The notes under the pieces were generated by a model. It did no database searches, was not told where the DNA came from, and saw nothing but the letters and a program-made list of their open reading frames with translations. From assembly GCA_004194705.1 (NCBI GenBank), contig SADC01001349.1:124001-188000 (forward strand): DNA of 64,000 bases. Reading direction: 5' to 3'. Origin of the DNA: Ditylenchus dipsaci (lineage: Eukaryota > Nematoda > Chromadorea > Rhabditida > Anguinidae). Below, one piece after another: positions 1 to 11,652 of the stretch. Positions within the stretch are counted from its first letter, which is position 1. Every line of letters begins with the position of its first letter. Position numbers and translations under genes: made by a program.

Positions 1-412
1 CAAGTCATCCTCTTTTAGTGCTTGACGACGGACACGGTGCTGGAATGATGGCTTTCTTTTATTTTCAATATATGTTGACGAATAGATTCAAATTGTTTTT
101 TGATTAAGTGGCTCACAGCTGCATAGCCAATTTGGTTAGGTAGTCCATGCCAGAAATTATGAAGTTTTTCCTCTATGTGTTTGAATTTATGGCCATATGT
201 TCGATAGAGTCATGAATGCGAGAACGCAAAGAATGTTTGTGGTTGTCTTCAGTTTTCTTCGGATGCATTGGAGGTTTTGGATGCTGTTGACTAGTAGTGT
301 GACCATCAGTAGCCAAAGAAACTTGGCGTTGATAAGTTTTTAAGTTTCCATCTGCTGTCACCAAGATTACTGGTGAAATAAAGCAACAAAGAGCAAAAGC
401 AAAGAAATTCAT
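1..412 (-). pseudogene. Truncated inverted copy of the secreted-protein gene
   Basis: The ATG lies at 412 reading leftwards. It begins MNFFAFALCC, the same signal peptide as the intact-looking copy at 2838, and stays collinear down to the RVRR site at the window edge. A one-base deletion in the 'catatggcc' stretch near 193-198 (the other copy has 'catattggcc') throws the frame and stops it at 173. The remainder lies outside the window, so this could be a pseudogene or a second gene with an assembly indel. Confidence 0.6.
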
Positions 413-752
413 TTTCAAAACTAGATTCAGGTAAAGTAAACTAACTTCAGAATATGCTTTGGGTTAAAAGGAACGCAGTGAAGACTTGTTGAATATAACA
501 TAAATTTAAGAAGTATATATACTAAAAATAAATTGATTTTTCTGATTTTCGAAGTCTGAGTTATAAATAAAAGACTAAAATAGACTTTTTCTTGTTTGTG
601 TTTTGTTAGAACCCATGATTCTATCAAGACCCTACATGTGTGTGCCTAAATGTGTATGTGTACCGTCTGGTCTAATAATAAAATTTAAAAAATTCTGTTA
701 GAGTATATGGACGAGAGGCAGGTGTAGCTGAAAAATGGCTCAGCTAGGTCGT
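1..752 (-). repeat. Left arm of an inverted duplication
   Basis: This stretch is a diverged reverse complement of about 2500-3250. Both arms run from the 'gctcagctagg' motif (near 742 and 2500) through a TATA-type promoter and the 5' half of the secreted-protein gene. The arm continues past the left window edge, so its true length is unknown. Small indels and substitutions show the arms are no longer identical. The spacer between them is about 1.75 kb. Confidence 0.9.
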
Positions 753-2499
753 TCTTCTCCAACCTATTCTTTGTTAGTATGTGAAACGCAAACAAACGGG
801 TCTATGGGGTGTGCGTAAAAAAACATAGATGAAATAAGTACATGAAACTTATATTCATTTTCAAACATGTCTCTTATAGGCATGCTCGCTGCTAATAACT
901 ACCATCTTTTGAAGGCCTCAAACACAATGAAGAGGCTGTTTGCAGATGATAAAACAGGTTTTTGACTCGTAAATGGCTCAATTTTTTTTATTTAATTTTA
1001 AGCTTTATAACACAACAGACTATACAGCAATACAACACAAACTTAACACAAACTCAACACAAACTTCTCAGATAAGCTGAGAAAAAAACAATATCACAAA
1101 TAGATTTCTGCTCAAGACCAAGAAATCATTTCAAATATATGGTCATCACAACAACTCTCTGGAGTGCCACTTGGTATCGAAACTATTGGGCGTGGGTCTC
1201 GTAACTCCCGCAAGGAGAGTTGATTTCTGTTTAGATCGAAGGCACATCCTCTCTATTAAGATCCACATTCCTCTGGGTTAAAGACAAGCACCACACAGAG
1301 ACTACTAAAGGGTCGGCGGACCTTAAACGTGACGTGCCCATGAATGCTCCAGAAGTCAAGAAGCTGCAGTCGTCGTCAATCCGTCCATCAGCCAGCCAGC
1401 CAAAAGATCCGTTCCGCTCCTCCGCCTGCAGTCAGTGCACCAACCAGCCGAAGGGTCCGCTCGTCGCCATCCAGTCGTCTCTAGCCAAGTGTCGAGCGGA
1501 AAAGCGATTCAGCGGATCAGAATTATAGTCCGATGGGATTATTCGCTCAGAATCACACAATTTTTCGTTTATGTGGCAACCGTGGTTTTGTCTGGCTGTG
1601 TGCGATCGGAATGTCACTTTCTATGTGCATTCGTGCTCCGTGCCGAGACAGTATGGCTAGGCCTTTGTAACATAACTGTCGGAGCATGTTAACTTGATAG
1701 AAGAGGCGGCCTAGCGAGAGTGGTTATGAGCCACATACTTTTTTTGCCAAAATCATAATCATAATAAAAAAAACTGGGTCTGAAGGTGATCAATGGTTGT
1801 AAATAAAGCTGTTAAAGAGCGAATTCGAACCTTACAGTCAAAATGATCAGTCAATAAAAGAATCCACCCCACCTCTTTTAAAGGCGCTGTTACCGGAGCG
1901 GTACATGGAGAAAAGGCGGGACCAGCGGTTCTTTTCTTTCTCAAGATATTTTTACGATGCGTTCTCATCTAGATTATTAATTATTTTACCTAATTTTCAA
2001 AAGTAGTATAAGGTGATTAATATCAGATTTAATGCAAAATTTGACTCAATTCAAAAAAATTCCTGATTGCCCGCCTTAGCTTTTTGAAACGCTCTGGTAT
2101 GCCCGTTATTAAGTCAGTAACCTTTAAGTGATGTGATCATTGAAATTCTGACGCTACTGTCATTGTACCCAAAAACCAAACCTTTTTTTGGAAAAGTGGT
2201 GAAATTATTACGTGTTGTACCTGAGCCTAATGCCTAAGGCCTAAAGCCTAAGCCTAAGGGCTAAGCCTAATTCCTAAGCCCAAAAATTATTGGAGGGGAA
2301 GGGGGGGGTGTGGTTTATATTGAAGTAGCGCCGAAATTCTTTATCGAATTGTCAGTTTAGAGCTTTTCTTTTCAACTTTTTTGGTCAGCTAGGGCAAAAA
2401 AGGAAAATACAAAACTTAGTGTACTAAAGGTATCTTTTTTCGATACATAACACATGGCAATTTTTTGGCCTTTCGCAGGGCTGTTATTTAGATACAACA
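753..2499. other. Spacer of the inverted duplication, no gene recognised
   Basis: No convincing exon is visible. The spacer holds a GC-rich patch (about 1180-1560) unlike its AT-rich surroundings. Part of that patch (about 1495-1550) resembles the core of the palindrome centred near 42.3 kb. There is a fragment near 925-950 of the 'gaggctgtttgc' repeat also seen at 16.9 and 17.3 kb, and a small element at 2150-2332. Confidence 0.6.
2150..2332. mobile_element. GRCGCTACT-end MITE with 8-bp target duplication
   Basis: The left end reads GACGCTACT and the right end, reversed, GGCGCTACTT. The element is flanked by exact copies of GAAATTCT (2142-2149 and 2333-2340). Its interior has a degenerate CCTAAG run (about 2228-2285) and a G tract. 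Two relatives lie at 37403-37647 and 37803-38510. The superfamily is unassigned; 8-bp duplications fit Merlin, hAT or P among others. Confidence 0.65.
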
Positions 2500-3250
2500 A
2501 CCTAGCTGAGCCATTTTTAGCGACACCTGCGTCTCCATATTCTCTAACAGATTTTTTTCAGACCAGACGGTACACAGACTTCGAAAATCACATACACATT
2601 TAGGCACACACATGTAGGGCCTCGATAGAATCATGGGTTCTAACAAAACACAAACAAGAAAAAGTCTATTTTAGTCTTTTTATTTATAACTCAGACTTCG
2701 AAAATCAGAAAAATCAATTTATTTTTAGTATATATACTTCTTAAATTTATGTTATATTCAACAAGTCTTCACTGCGTTCCTTTTAACCCAAAGCATATTC
2801 TGAAGTTAGTTTACTTTACCTGAATCTAGTTTTGAAAATGAATTTCTTTGCTTTTGCTCTTTGTTGCTTTATTTCATCAGTAATCTTGGTGACAGCAGAT
2901 GGAAACTTAAAAACTTATCAACGCCAAGTTTCTTTGGCTACTGATGGTCACACTACTAATCAACAGCATGCAAAACCTCCAATGCATCCAAACAAAACAG
3001 AAGACAACCACAAACATTCTTTGCGTTCTCGCATTCATGACTCTATCGAACATATTGGCCATAAATTCAAACACATAGAGGAAAACTTCATAATTTCTGG
3101 CATGGACTACCTAACCAAATTGGCTATGCAGCTGTGAGCCACTTAATCAAAAAACAATTTGAATCTATTCGTCAACATATATTGAAAATAAAAGAAAGCC
3201 ATCATTCCCAGCACCGTGTCCGTCGTCAAGCACTAAAAGAGGATGACTTG
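2500..3250 (+). repeat. Right arm of the inverted duplication
   Basis: Mirror copy of 1-752. It covers the upstream region, TATA motif, start codon and the first ~135 codons of the gene at 2838. Beyond about 3250 the mirror partner lies outside the window. Confidence 0.9.
2728..2737 (+). promoter_or_regulatory. TATA-like motif of the secreted-protein gene
   Basis: The motif 'tatatatac' sits about 105 bp before the ATG at 2838 and is conserved at the mirror position (about 517-526) of the inverted copy. That conservation supports it as the core promoter, but the transcription start cannot be seen. Confidence 0.45.
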
Positions 3251-4062
3251 ACAAGAATAGAGAAAATGTTCAATAATTTAGAAGTAGATACAAAGAGTCT
3301 AGAAGATAAAGTGGAAGAGTTAAAAGACTCTGATCCATCTATACTAGTCACAAACAAGACCAACAGTGGTGTTGTAATCAACAACAAAAGACTTTCAGTC
3401 ACTGAACTGTTGAGTCAACTAGCTCAAGCCTATAACAATTTGGATCATCAAAATGAAAAACTACAACATAAGTTTGAGAAACTCCAGAAAACAGGTTTAG
3501 TCAGTCAAGAAGACCATCACACATCACCAGCTGAACCAACTGAGGAAGACGAAGAAGAGATTGAAGTATCCACTGCAACTTTGCAGACAACTATCACCAA
3601 CTTCAAGCCTAATAGTGGTGTTGACACAGCTACTCAAGTATTGTCAGTGGACAATTATTGGCTGAGTTGGGTGGTGTGGATGTTGCAGAAATCCAAGACC
3701 AAGCTAAACATTATTTTATGACTGGAATAAATGTTGTGGAATTCCAAATAGAAGCTACTATGAAAAAAGAAGAGCAAATCATTGAACACACATCAGAATC
3801 TAGAACCAAACATGCCATTGCTGTAGTTTTGCATGCCATTCTGCACTTTGCAGATGTGGTGGCTAAACCAGTGGTTGTGTTAGCATTAGTAGCTCTTGTA
3901 GGTGGTTGTATTGCTGCAGTCCTGATGCTTCCAATCATTACTCCTGTGCTTATGCCAATCATGCAAACCTTGATCCAATTGATTTCCACACTAACTAGAC
4001 AACTTCTAGCCGAGTGGACTCATCATCATCACTCTCCAACTAAGGCTTTGCAATCATCCTAA
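2838..4062 (+). CDS. Unrecognised secreted or membrane protein, apparently intronless
   Basis: I do not recognise the family. The ATG at 2838 opens a hydrophobic signal peptide (MNFFAFALCCFISSVILV), then a His/Lys-rich segment and a basic RVRR motif near residue 130 that resembles a furin-type cleavage site. A long heptad-rich, charged coiled-coil region follows, with an acidic stretch ending near EEDEEEIEV. The C-terminus is strongly hydrophobic (about 3820-4000, probably one or two membrane passes) and ends in a His-rich tail. The frame slips by one base twice, near 3125 and near 3660; on either side the protein continues smoothly, so I read one gene of about 405 codons with two indels. No intron is needed. 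Alternatives are a decayed gene or a retro-copy. A partial inverted copy lies at 1-412. Confidence 0.6.
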
Positions 4063-4137
4063 TCAAATATAAATGTTATTGATACATTGATGTAAGTTAT
4101 TGTAAAAATATTTGTGATGTACATATTGGACTTTTTA

Positions 4138-4143
4138 AATAAA
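4138..4143 (+). terminator. Polyadenylation signal AATAAA
   Basis: AATAAA lies 75 bp after the stop at 4062, in the position expected for 3'-end formation of the preceding gene. Confidence 0.55.
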
Positions 4144-4174
4144 TTTTTGCCTGTAAATTTAGCTTATTATAAAT

Positions 4175-4638
4175 CAGGGCTCCCAGCTCTACTTTTTAAA
4201 AAGTTAAAATTGGAAACACCCGTCAAAATGTGTCAAAACTCCTTGTTTTAGGTGTTTATTTATCAAATATTCCAATTTTCTGTACCTGCATGTAGCTCTG
4301 ATTCTCTAGTTTCTAATCAGCTATGAGCTGGCTGAATACAAATTCAAAAAGTGGGAGAACAAGTATATTTTTAAAACTACACCTGTTTTTTCAAAATGAA
4401 TTGTTTCTTCCACTTTTCAATATTGTATTCAGCCAGTTAATAGCTCATTAGAAACTAGAGAATCAGGGCTACATGCTGGTGCAAACAAATTGAAATATTT
4501 GATGAATAAACACCTAGAACATGAAGTTTTGAAAATTTGACGGGAGATTTACATATTTTGACGGGAGATTTACACATTTCGAAAATACTCCAAACAAACT
4601 GTTTAAAAAAATTCTGAAAAAAAAATTTGAGTGCCCTG
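4175..4638. mobile_element. hAT-like foldback element
   Basis: The ends read CAGGGCTCCC on the left and GTGCCCTG on the right, as in the small hAT-like MITE at 43693-43892. The interior is itself a decayed palindrome (arms about 4240-4340 and 4430-4540) with a 'ctctagtttctaat' motif shared with the foldback near 46.9 kb. Flanking 8-mers do not match, so the target duplication is lost or the ends are misplaced. Confidence 0.5.
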
Positions 4639-4639
4639 C

Positions 4640-6078
4640 TTTTTATAGAATCTGTCCTTGTATAGTCAGATGTAAATTTAAGTTACGCCCTGAAAGACCG
4701 TTAAAAATGTATCGAATCAAGGGTTTGGTTAAATGCACTGTGAAAGGGTGTCCTTATATAGATTTTCGAACTGTACACGGCTTGTGAAATAAGTCAATGA
4801 AGAGTTTTGTCAAATTTCGTTGTATGGTGGTTCAATGGTTAGTTTGGAAAATTAGGATTAGGCCAATCGATCTCGACTGGAGAATTTGTATACTTGAAGT
4901 GTTTTCACTAAAATGGCCATTTTTAGGCTTCAAAGACAGCTGAGCGTCAGCTCTACACGTCAATCATGAAAAGCAATAGAGCAGAGCCGTTATTATCGTC
5001 GTTCAAGCTAATTTCGACCCCGAAATTGCACTTTTTCTGTCACAAAAGGCTCTTTTCTTGCCCCAAATTTGAAAAAGCCCTTTTTATCGGTAATTATTTT
5101 ACGAATTTTCATTTTTCTTACAACCATGTTGTAGCTCTGTATCTCAGCTTTCTAACAATGCATTGACTGACTCAGAAAAGCTATGAAAAAACGGAGAAAA
5201 AAAGTCTTCAAATTAATCAATTTTTTTCGAAAATCCGGTCCATTCAAAGACCTATTTTTGCAAATTTTTGAAACTTTATTCAGTCAAATAAAAACCAGTT
5301 AGAAAGCTGAGATTCACATCCACAAGATAGTGTGAAAAGACTTATAAATTGATCAGAAAATCACCAAAAACAAAGGCTTTTTAATTTTGGAGCAGGAAAA
5401 GAGTCTTTCGATGCAGGAAAGGGGGTTATTTCGGGGTCAGAAGGTGTTTCACCCAAAAATATTACGAAAAACCGATTGTGGGACCAAGGCAAACGAAAAT
5501 TTTTTCTCGAAAAATAGTCGGCGCTACTGGAGTTGCCGGTGCCAAAAAACAGCTTGGTCCCCCTGTTGTTTTCTGTTTAGCTTGGGGGACCAAGCTGTTT
5601 TTGGCACCGGCAACTCCAGTAGTGCCAAATAGTCCTTCCCACACCTTGTTCGCTTTCTTTATCGTTTTCAGGGCCTAAAAATTGGCTATTATTTGAAAAA
5701 AAAAGCACTTTTGGCTCTGGGCAAATAGTGTACTTTAGCTGTTTAATTTAAAAATTCTAAATCAAAAGCTAAAACGGTGTTCTGTATGATATTTCAGATA
5801 TTTGCTGCACAATATAATGCTTTTTGCAGAAAAAGCTGTTGCAGCGCCCAAAGCAGATAATTATTTCTAGCCTTTCTTGCGTTATCTGTCTTTCCTTTTA
5901 CAGAAAAAATAAAGTGCGTACGTTTATTTCTAATTATCTGCAAGAAAAACAAAAACTAGAAACATATTGTGATTAATATTGCGCCTTTTCTTACAAGTGT
6001 TTGTGATTTTTTATTTCGCTAAGTTTTCAAATAGTAAAATAATAAATTCAAATTTAATTATTCGTTTAAATTTTAAAA
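4640..6078. other. Intergenic, foldback repeats only
   Basis: No exon recognised. About 5030-5450 is a diverged palindrome (shared motifs near 'agctttctaac' and 'gttagaaagctgag'). A sharp hairpin lies at 5519-5626. The last 400 bp before 6079 is AT-rich and presumably carries the promoter of the thioredoxin gene. Confidence 0.5.
5519..5626. repeat. Near-perfect hairpin, ~44 bp arms
   Basis: The left arm (5519-5562) contains 'ggagttgccggtgcc' and 'cagcttggtccccc'; the right arm (about 5583-5626) is its reverse complement with very few mismatches. The loop is about 20 bp. It is probably the core of a MITE whose outer ends I could not define. Confidence 0.75.
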
Positions 6079-9000
6079 ATGGTTTTACTAAAACAATTAT
6101 TCGTTGCTTTCTTTTTGTTTAATTTGAGTTTTGCTGCAGCGGCTAGTAAATTCAATATTACTAGAATATGTCAAAGTCTATCGTCTAATGGTAATTTTTT
6201 ACTGAAATTTATATGAATATTTTGGGTTAAAACTAGGCTTGGCAGTTCGTATTTTTTGGGATTTGGGCTTGAAATTTTTTTAATAATTAAAAAGATTGGG
6301 ATTTAGAATTGGAATTTTCGAAATTCTGGGATTCCCATTTAGGATTGGGGTTTTTTAATTTGCCGAATAACCAATGACTTTTTACAAGTTCAGACATTAT
6401 TTTTTGTCTTAATTTTTTTCAAGTTTGTAGGGATATCGTGCAACTTAGTGTGAGCTGCTTAGAAACTCAGCTTTCGACAAGTTATGAAGCTTTGCAGTAC
6501 GTTTTCAGGAGCTTCGAATATATAATGGTTCAAACAAATAACTATCACTTCATATAAACGTCCAGCCATTAGTTTGATAAGTCATAAGTTCATTCGTTTT
6601 TGCCTTGGTTCCCACTTTTATATTTATCTGCAATTTCAAAATTTTATTTTACTCATTACATGACTCAGTCACTTATTTTTTACAGTAGTGGATTTATTTG
6701 CTTTACTGTTCATTATTTTTTGGATGGACATCAATTATATTCGCCACCTAATGCTGTTTCTCATCCCATAGACTTCATAAATTTTGACTGCATTACGTGA
6801 CTAATATCATTGATGTCCATCCAGGCATGGAATCTGAAGTAGTGTTTTTTTTTCGAAAACTTTACTGAGAGTTTTATTTGATTATCCAACTTGTATACGG
6901 TATTTTTAATGCCTATTACAGTCAAACCTCGATAAGCCGGCACCTCTAGGGACCGACCATAGGGTGCCGGTTTATCGAGGTGCCGGTGTATCAAGGTGTA
7001 GTTTTCCTTAAAGTGTAGAGTACCTGGCCAAATCAAGTGTCGACAGGGTGCCGGTTCAGCGGGTGCCTGTTTATCGAGGCTTGACTGTATACTTATAGTT
7101 ACTAGTACTTTTACTAAAACCTCGTCACAGCTTTTTAAAATGGGGACTGATGCAAATTAAAATAGAAAAAAATAAAAAAAAACAGCTACTATGTGAATTC
7201 CCGCCACAACCCACACTTTGAAAAGTCGTGACGGGCAAATTCAGGTAGCCCGTTCTCTGAAATTTTGCAAAGGACCTGGACATATCAGCAGCACTTTATA
7301 CCGTAGTAGAACTTCGGAGTGCTGTTGCGTCTTCGACGCAAATGATTAACCAGAGCTGTCCCTATCCCCCTGCTAGCCACGAATTCCCTTTCATAGGCCT
7401 GCAGGGGAAGATCAAAGCATATTTATTTGTAATATGTACAGTCTGGGTGTCTCCATCTGTGGTCTAAAGTCTCTGACTGTAGACCAGAGAGGCAGCTGCC
7501 TAGAGCTAAAAGCAATCAGTTGTGTTAAAATCGGTTTGGCGAAAAGCTGTAGAAAGAAAGCTGATTATAATATTTGTTGTAAATCTAAAAGAAAGTAGAA
7601 GAAATAAAGCTTTCGGCCGCATTTATTTGCAATAGAAATAATTGCATTTCTTGTTAATTCACAAGGCTTGGTGCCATGCTTGCACATGTGAGTCACATAA
7701 GTTGTTCTCTTATTGAAAAATTCAACTCAATATTTTTGTCGCATTGATTTATTTAAAGTAAAATTGCTAGGCCAACGGCCTCTATTGAAAGCATTTCCCC
7801 TATTCCGACTAGCCCTTAAATTCTTACTACAACGACCGCCTACTCGACCTACAAATTCTGTGTGTGGCAGCCGAGGAATTAGACCGCCCAAAGGCTGTCG
7901 CCAGTGGCGACTCGCCACAGTGCTCTACAAGAATTTTCAAAAAAAATCTCTCAATGAAGTCTTTGGTAAAAATAATTAATAGCACAACAAGTAACATAAA
8001 AGCTGTAAAAATAAATGACGGAATCATGTGATGACTAAAATGAAATGAAGAAATTGCGCTTAAAAATCAACTATTGGGACCAAGGCAAGAACGAACGAAC
8101 TTATGACACAACATATATATTACCTCCATTTATGTTTCTCTATTTTTTTGTAAAAAAAACTTAAAAGCGCACCCGTTTGGCTTAAAAACGCACCAATTTG
8201 TTTGAAAAGCGCACCCATTTTCAAAAATATTTTCCTTTTTTAACTTAAAACAGTCCAGGATTCGGTGAAGACATTGCTTGGGTCAGATGGAAGCATGCAG
8301 TGGCGACAGCTTCAAAAGTCAACAAACCTATTTTCTTGTTAATTCACAAGGCTTGGTGCCATGCTTGCACATGTGAGTCACATAAGTTGTTCTCTTATTA
8401 AAAAATTTGACTCAATATTTTTGTAAGGTAGACCGTTAAATTTCAAGTCTAAAAAAAATTTACATTCGTATAGTGGAAAACTTAAAAAAAAATTAATTTT
8501 TAAAATTTATAATATAGTGAGCTTAAGAAGTACAGTCAAGTCTCAATTTGTCATACACACTTTAAGCTTATTCTCGTCTTGCCTGCGACACTTTTTTCTA
8601 ATTTTAAACGTCTTTTGCTTAATATTTTCCGATAGTATAGTTCGAAATATCGCAAGAATTCTGCTTTTACCGATTGTTTGTAAGATTTACAATAATTTGA
8701 TTATTTACATATTGTATATCTTACAAAACAATCGGCGAAATCATAACTCTTAGACCAAATTGAGCAGAAGACTTTAAAGGAGGTGAAAGCTGTTAAAGAG
8801 CCATGGATTGTCCCCGCCAATTCAAAAATTTTCGCCTAATCATTGAACTTCTGTACGGATTTTTTAACTGGGTTTCTAACAAAACTATACCTAAAACTAA
8901 ATTCTAGACCTTGTTTTGTGAAAAAACCAAGCTGAAAATCCGTACAGAAATTCAATGATTAGGAAAAAAATTTGAATTGGCGGGGGACAATTTAAAACAG

Positions 9001-9781
9001 GTGGTAATGGCCCTTTAAGGAAGAAGGTCCTATCAAAAAAACTTGCCGTCGACATCCTTCGGATTCCGGTGGCATCTTTTGCTGTTGAAAGAGTTTTTGA
9101 TATCATTACTATGCATGCGGAGGGCAGAAGAGTCGGCATTGGGAAGCCTTTTTGAAATTGCTTAGTTACGACTCAAAATTTGTCACTTAAACAACCGTTT
9201 TTTTATACTAAAATTTAAACGTCAACAATAAATGTGTAACCACTAATTACTAATCCAAAGTGCATGTGCACTACAAGAAGAGCAGCCGGCCGAAGGCCGG
9301 CTGTTTCCTCTCCTCTTAAACTTCTAAAATCGAGACTCTAATGCAGTTATTTAAAGTACTCAAATTATTATACCGTTTTTTAAAATTCCTGTCATCAGTT
9401 ATTATTATACATTTAAGCGTTGAAAAAGAGAATGCGTCAGCCAAATGCCCGAAAAGCCTTTAAAAGGTTGAGTGAAAACTTTGTGATGGTCAACACAGCT
9501 GATGCAGAAAATGCTTTTAAATATAAATATCAACCTGACGGCCAGTACATCCCCAGAATTCTTTTCTTAAGTCAGATAACTTATCTATAACAAACAAAAA
9601 AAATGCCTAAATTTTAGACAAAAACGGCCACCCTCTGTTGCAAATCAAACAAAAGAGGGAAGAGTACAAGAACTTTGCTTACTACTACTCTTCCCCTGAT
9701 GACATATTCAACTCAATGAGAGAAGTTTTGGCGCTGAGAAGGAAGACGGTTACTATGAAAAAATCATTTCGCGAGCATTAA
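6079..9781 (+). CDS. TXNDC12: TXNDC12/ERp18-like ER thioredoxin-domain protein, 4 exons
   Basis: Family members are ER-lumen thiol-disulfide oxidoreductases. Exons: 6079-6190, 8259-8372, 9441-9570 and 9618-9781. Exon 1 is a signal peptide (MVLLKQLFVAFFLFNLSFAA). Exon 2 carries GFGEDIAWVRW and the active site in HKAWCHAC, matching the HKSWCGAC context of TXNDC12. Exon 3 has SENFVMVN and DGQYIPRILFL, both diagnostic. Exon 4 completes the fold and stops at 9781. Splice phases join cleanly from exon 1 to 2. Exon 3 has one extra base in an A run near 9452-9455. Oddly, the C-terminus reads KKSFREH rather than an EDEL/KDEL-type retention signal, so retention may rely on something else or the end may be mis-sequenced. 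Introns contain MITEs and a partial copy of exon 2. Confidence 0.85.
6919..7087. mobile_element. TA-flanked CAGTC MITE (pogo/Tigger-like)
   Basis: Ends CAGTCAAACCTCGATAA and its complement, flanked by TA (6917-6918, 7088-7089). The subterminal 'gccggcacc' recurs inverted several times. It lies in intron 1 of the thioredoxin gene. Confidence 0.85.
7324..7340. repeat. Short hairpin with TTCG loop region
   Basis: TTGCGTC-TTC-GACGCAA is a perfect 7-bp stem in intron 1 of the thioredoxin gene. Its role is unknown. Similar CGAA/TTCG hairpins occur at 9283 and 63467. Confidence 0.5.
7650..7742 (+). repeat. Partial duplicate of thioredoxin exon 2 and its donor
   Basis: About 90 bp here match 8333-8425 with only a few differences, covering the codons LLIHKAWCHAC, the GTGAGT donor and intron sequence beyond. 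The upstream half of the exon (GFGEDIAW) is missing, so it cannot act as a complete alternative exon. Read as a local duplication inside intron 1. Confidence 0.85.
8533..8760. mobile_element. Decayed CAGTC element
   Basis: Begins TA-CAGTCAAGTCTC. The interior ('cgacacttttttc', 'aaatatcgcaagaattc') is homologous to the complete element at 25417-25844. No clear right end is left. Lies in intron 2 of the thioredoxin gene. Confidence 0.55.
8778..9015. mobile_element. TTAA-flanked foldback MITE (T2/Kolobok-like)
   Basis: TTAA at 8774-8777 and 9016-9019. Ends AGGAGG and GGCCCT. The two arms pair over 'cattgaacttctgtacgg'. Same family as 49281-49512, 57438-57663 and the half copy near 41.1 kb. Confidence 0.8.
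9283..9303. repeat. GC-rich hairpin with GAA loop
   Basis: CAGCCGGCC-GAA-GGCCGGCTG, a perfect 9-bp stem in intron 2 of the thioredoxin gene. Helitron 3' ends often carry such a hairpin, but no CTRR terminus follows at the right distance. Confidence 0.5.
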
Positions 9782-11652
9782 AATTTTTGTACCTAATTAT
9801 GAAAGATATGGAAATACTCTGTTAACTATAAGGTGGTTCAGATTTGACTCCTGTTCCCACTTATCGTGAATCCTCTAATAAGCTGCCTCTCCAAAAGTGA
9901 CAAACTGAACTTATATTCTCTTCACCCAATTTAAATTTATTTTCGGCCATTGAATTTCGATTGTTGGTTGCAAGATGCTCTTGGGGACCTTTTTGTCTGC
10001 TTGTATTTTTCATTTTAGGATTTCCGGATTTTTTATTTTTTATTTTTCTGGGTTTTTTTTGATAAGCTTTTGAATCATTACAAAATAAGTAAAAATTGTC
10101 ACTTTTAGAGGGATGCTTATTTAATAGTTTTATTATAATTTCCGCTTTCTGTTATACAGGGTGATCAAACCTTTTCTCCACATTTGTGTTGCCCATAACG
10201 AAACGCTCAAATTTCTTGTTCGACCACCCATTCGAAAGCTCTAAAACTGCCATTCAACATTTAACGTACAGCTTTTGGCAATCGGAACCCAAGCTACAGC
10301 TATTTTATAAATTCTTGAAAATTTAAGGAACAATAGCAGCATTTTTTATCTGGTCTCCACACTTCTTCCATTTCTTTCAAATACAAATTTCTAGCCGGTG
10401 ACATTTCCTTCAAAGAAAAATGGCCCAACGACACCATATTTACCAATACCCGACAACACAGTCACTTTTGGAGAGTGAAGACCTTGATAAGATATCACAA
10501 AGAATTAAATTTGATAAATTTTAAAATAGCTGCAGCTTGGGTTCCAATTACCAAAAGCTCTACGTTTTTTCATATAAAAGCTTGACTTTATAGTTTAAAT
10601 TTTGAAATTAAAATTTTGTATAAAAAATTTTCAAGTAAAGAATAAATACGACATCAAAGACAGTAAAAAGTTGACATAACAAAAGTCCAAAGAGCATTCT
10701 ATTACTATTGACCTTGTGGATTGATTAGAAAACCTATTTCATTACTTTTATTGTTTACAATATTTGTCTCTCTCTTTATTGTCTGTGCTATTGATTACAT
10801 CTGATTAAAAAGTAAACGAACAGTAGAGAATAATTGATAGATGCACAAAAACAGTCTTTTATGTTATTTATAAATATATATCTATTTGTATTCATTTTGG
10901 CTTTTTCTTTGAAAATCCTGTCTCAGGGGTGACGTTTCATCTAGGGATGAAAAATTTAACTCAAAACAATTATTCTTCCCAACTATTTAGACGTTTTCTC
11001 TGTCGGCTTCAGATTTTATCAATCGCAAAAGATCAGTTAATAGCTGATTAGAAAACTGAATTACTGCGCTTAATAATGGCTTAATATCTAATTCAATAGC
11101 TAAAGCCAATCAAATTTATTAAAGATGTTCAGATCAGCATTTAACTTCCCTAAATATAATTGCGATCGATAAAAGTGTTAATAATAATAGCCGAAGAACA
11201 AAATAGTCAATTTTACTTCTAAACACTGTTTTACTTTAAATCTCCAAATTTAGAAAATTTTTCAATGTAAAGGGCTCTTTTTATAGAGAAAACTGTTTAC
11301 ATCAAGGGAATACAGTATGTTGCATGCACTATTTTTATCGGTTAACATTTAATATAATAGAAATTTGATAAAATTTATTAAATAATTGCAAGTTACTATA
11401 TGTCAACACTTTTGAACTGTCTTAATAAAAGACTTTCTGTCATGGAAACAGTGAATAGTTCTTGCAGAGCTTGCCTTTCTAATCTGCAGTAATAATGTCG
11501 TAAACAAAGAAAGAGTAGTCTCTGATTACAATCATTCGTTTTAATCAGCACGTGTGGAGAATTCCCTTTCCTCATTTGTTTTTGCAGTTTAAATACCGCC
11601 TAGCTCAAATAAAATAATTATTTAGGATTATTTTCTGTTACTGCAAACAAAA
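9782..11652. other. Intergenic between thioredoxin and aldolase
   Basis: No exon recognised. It contains a diverged inverted repeat (about 10262-10308 against 10520-10568, motif 'aagctacagctattt') that is the core of an old foldback spanning roughly 10150-10600. The 60-bp stretch before the aldolase ATG holds a TATA-like 'tttaaata' (about 11588). Confidence 0.5.

Noticed and set aside
2228..2285. CCTAAG-type run resembling nematode-like telomere repeats
   Set aside because: Irregular, short, and inside a MITE with a target duplication; a similar run at 37548 is also inside an element.
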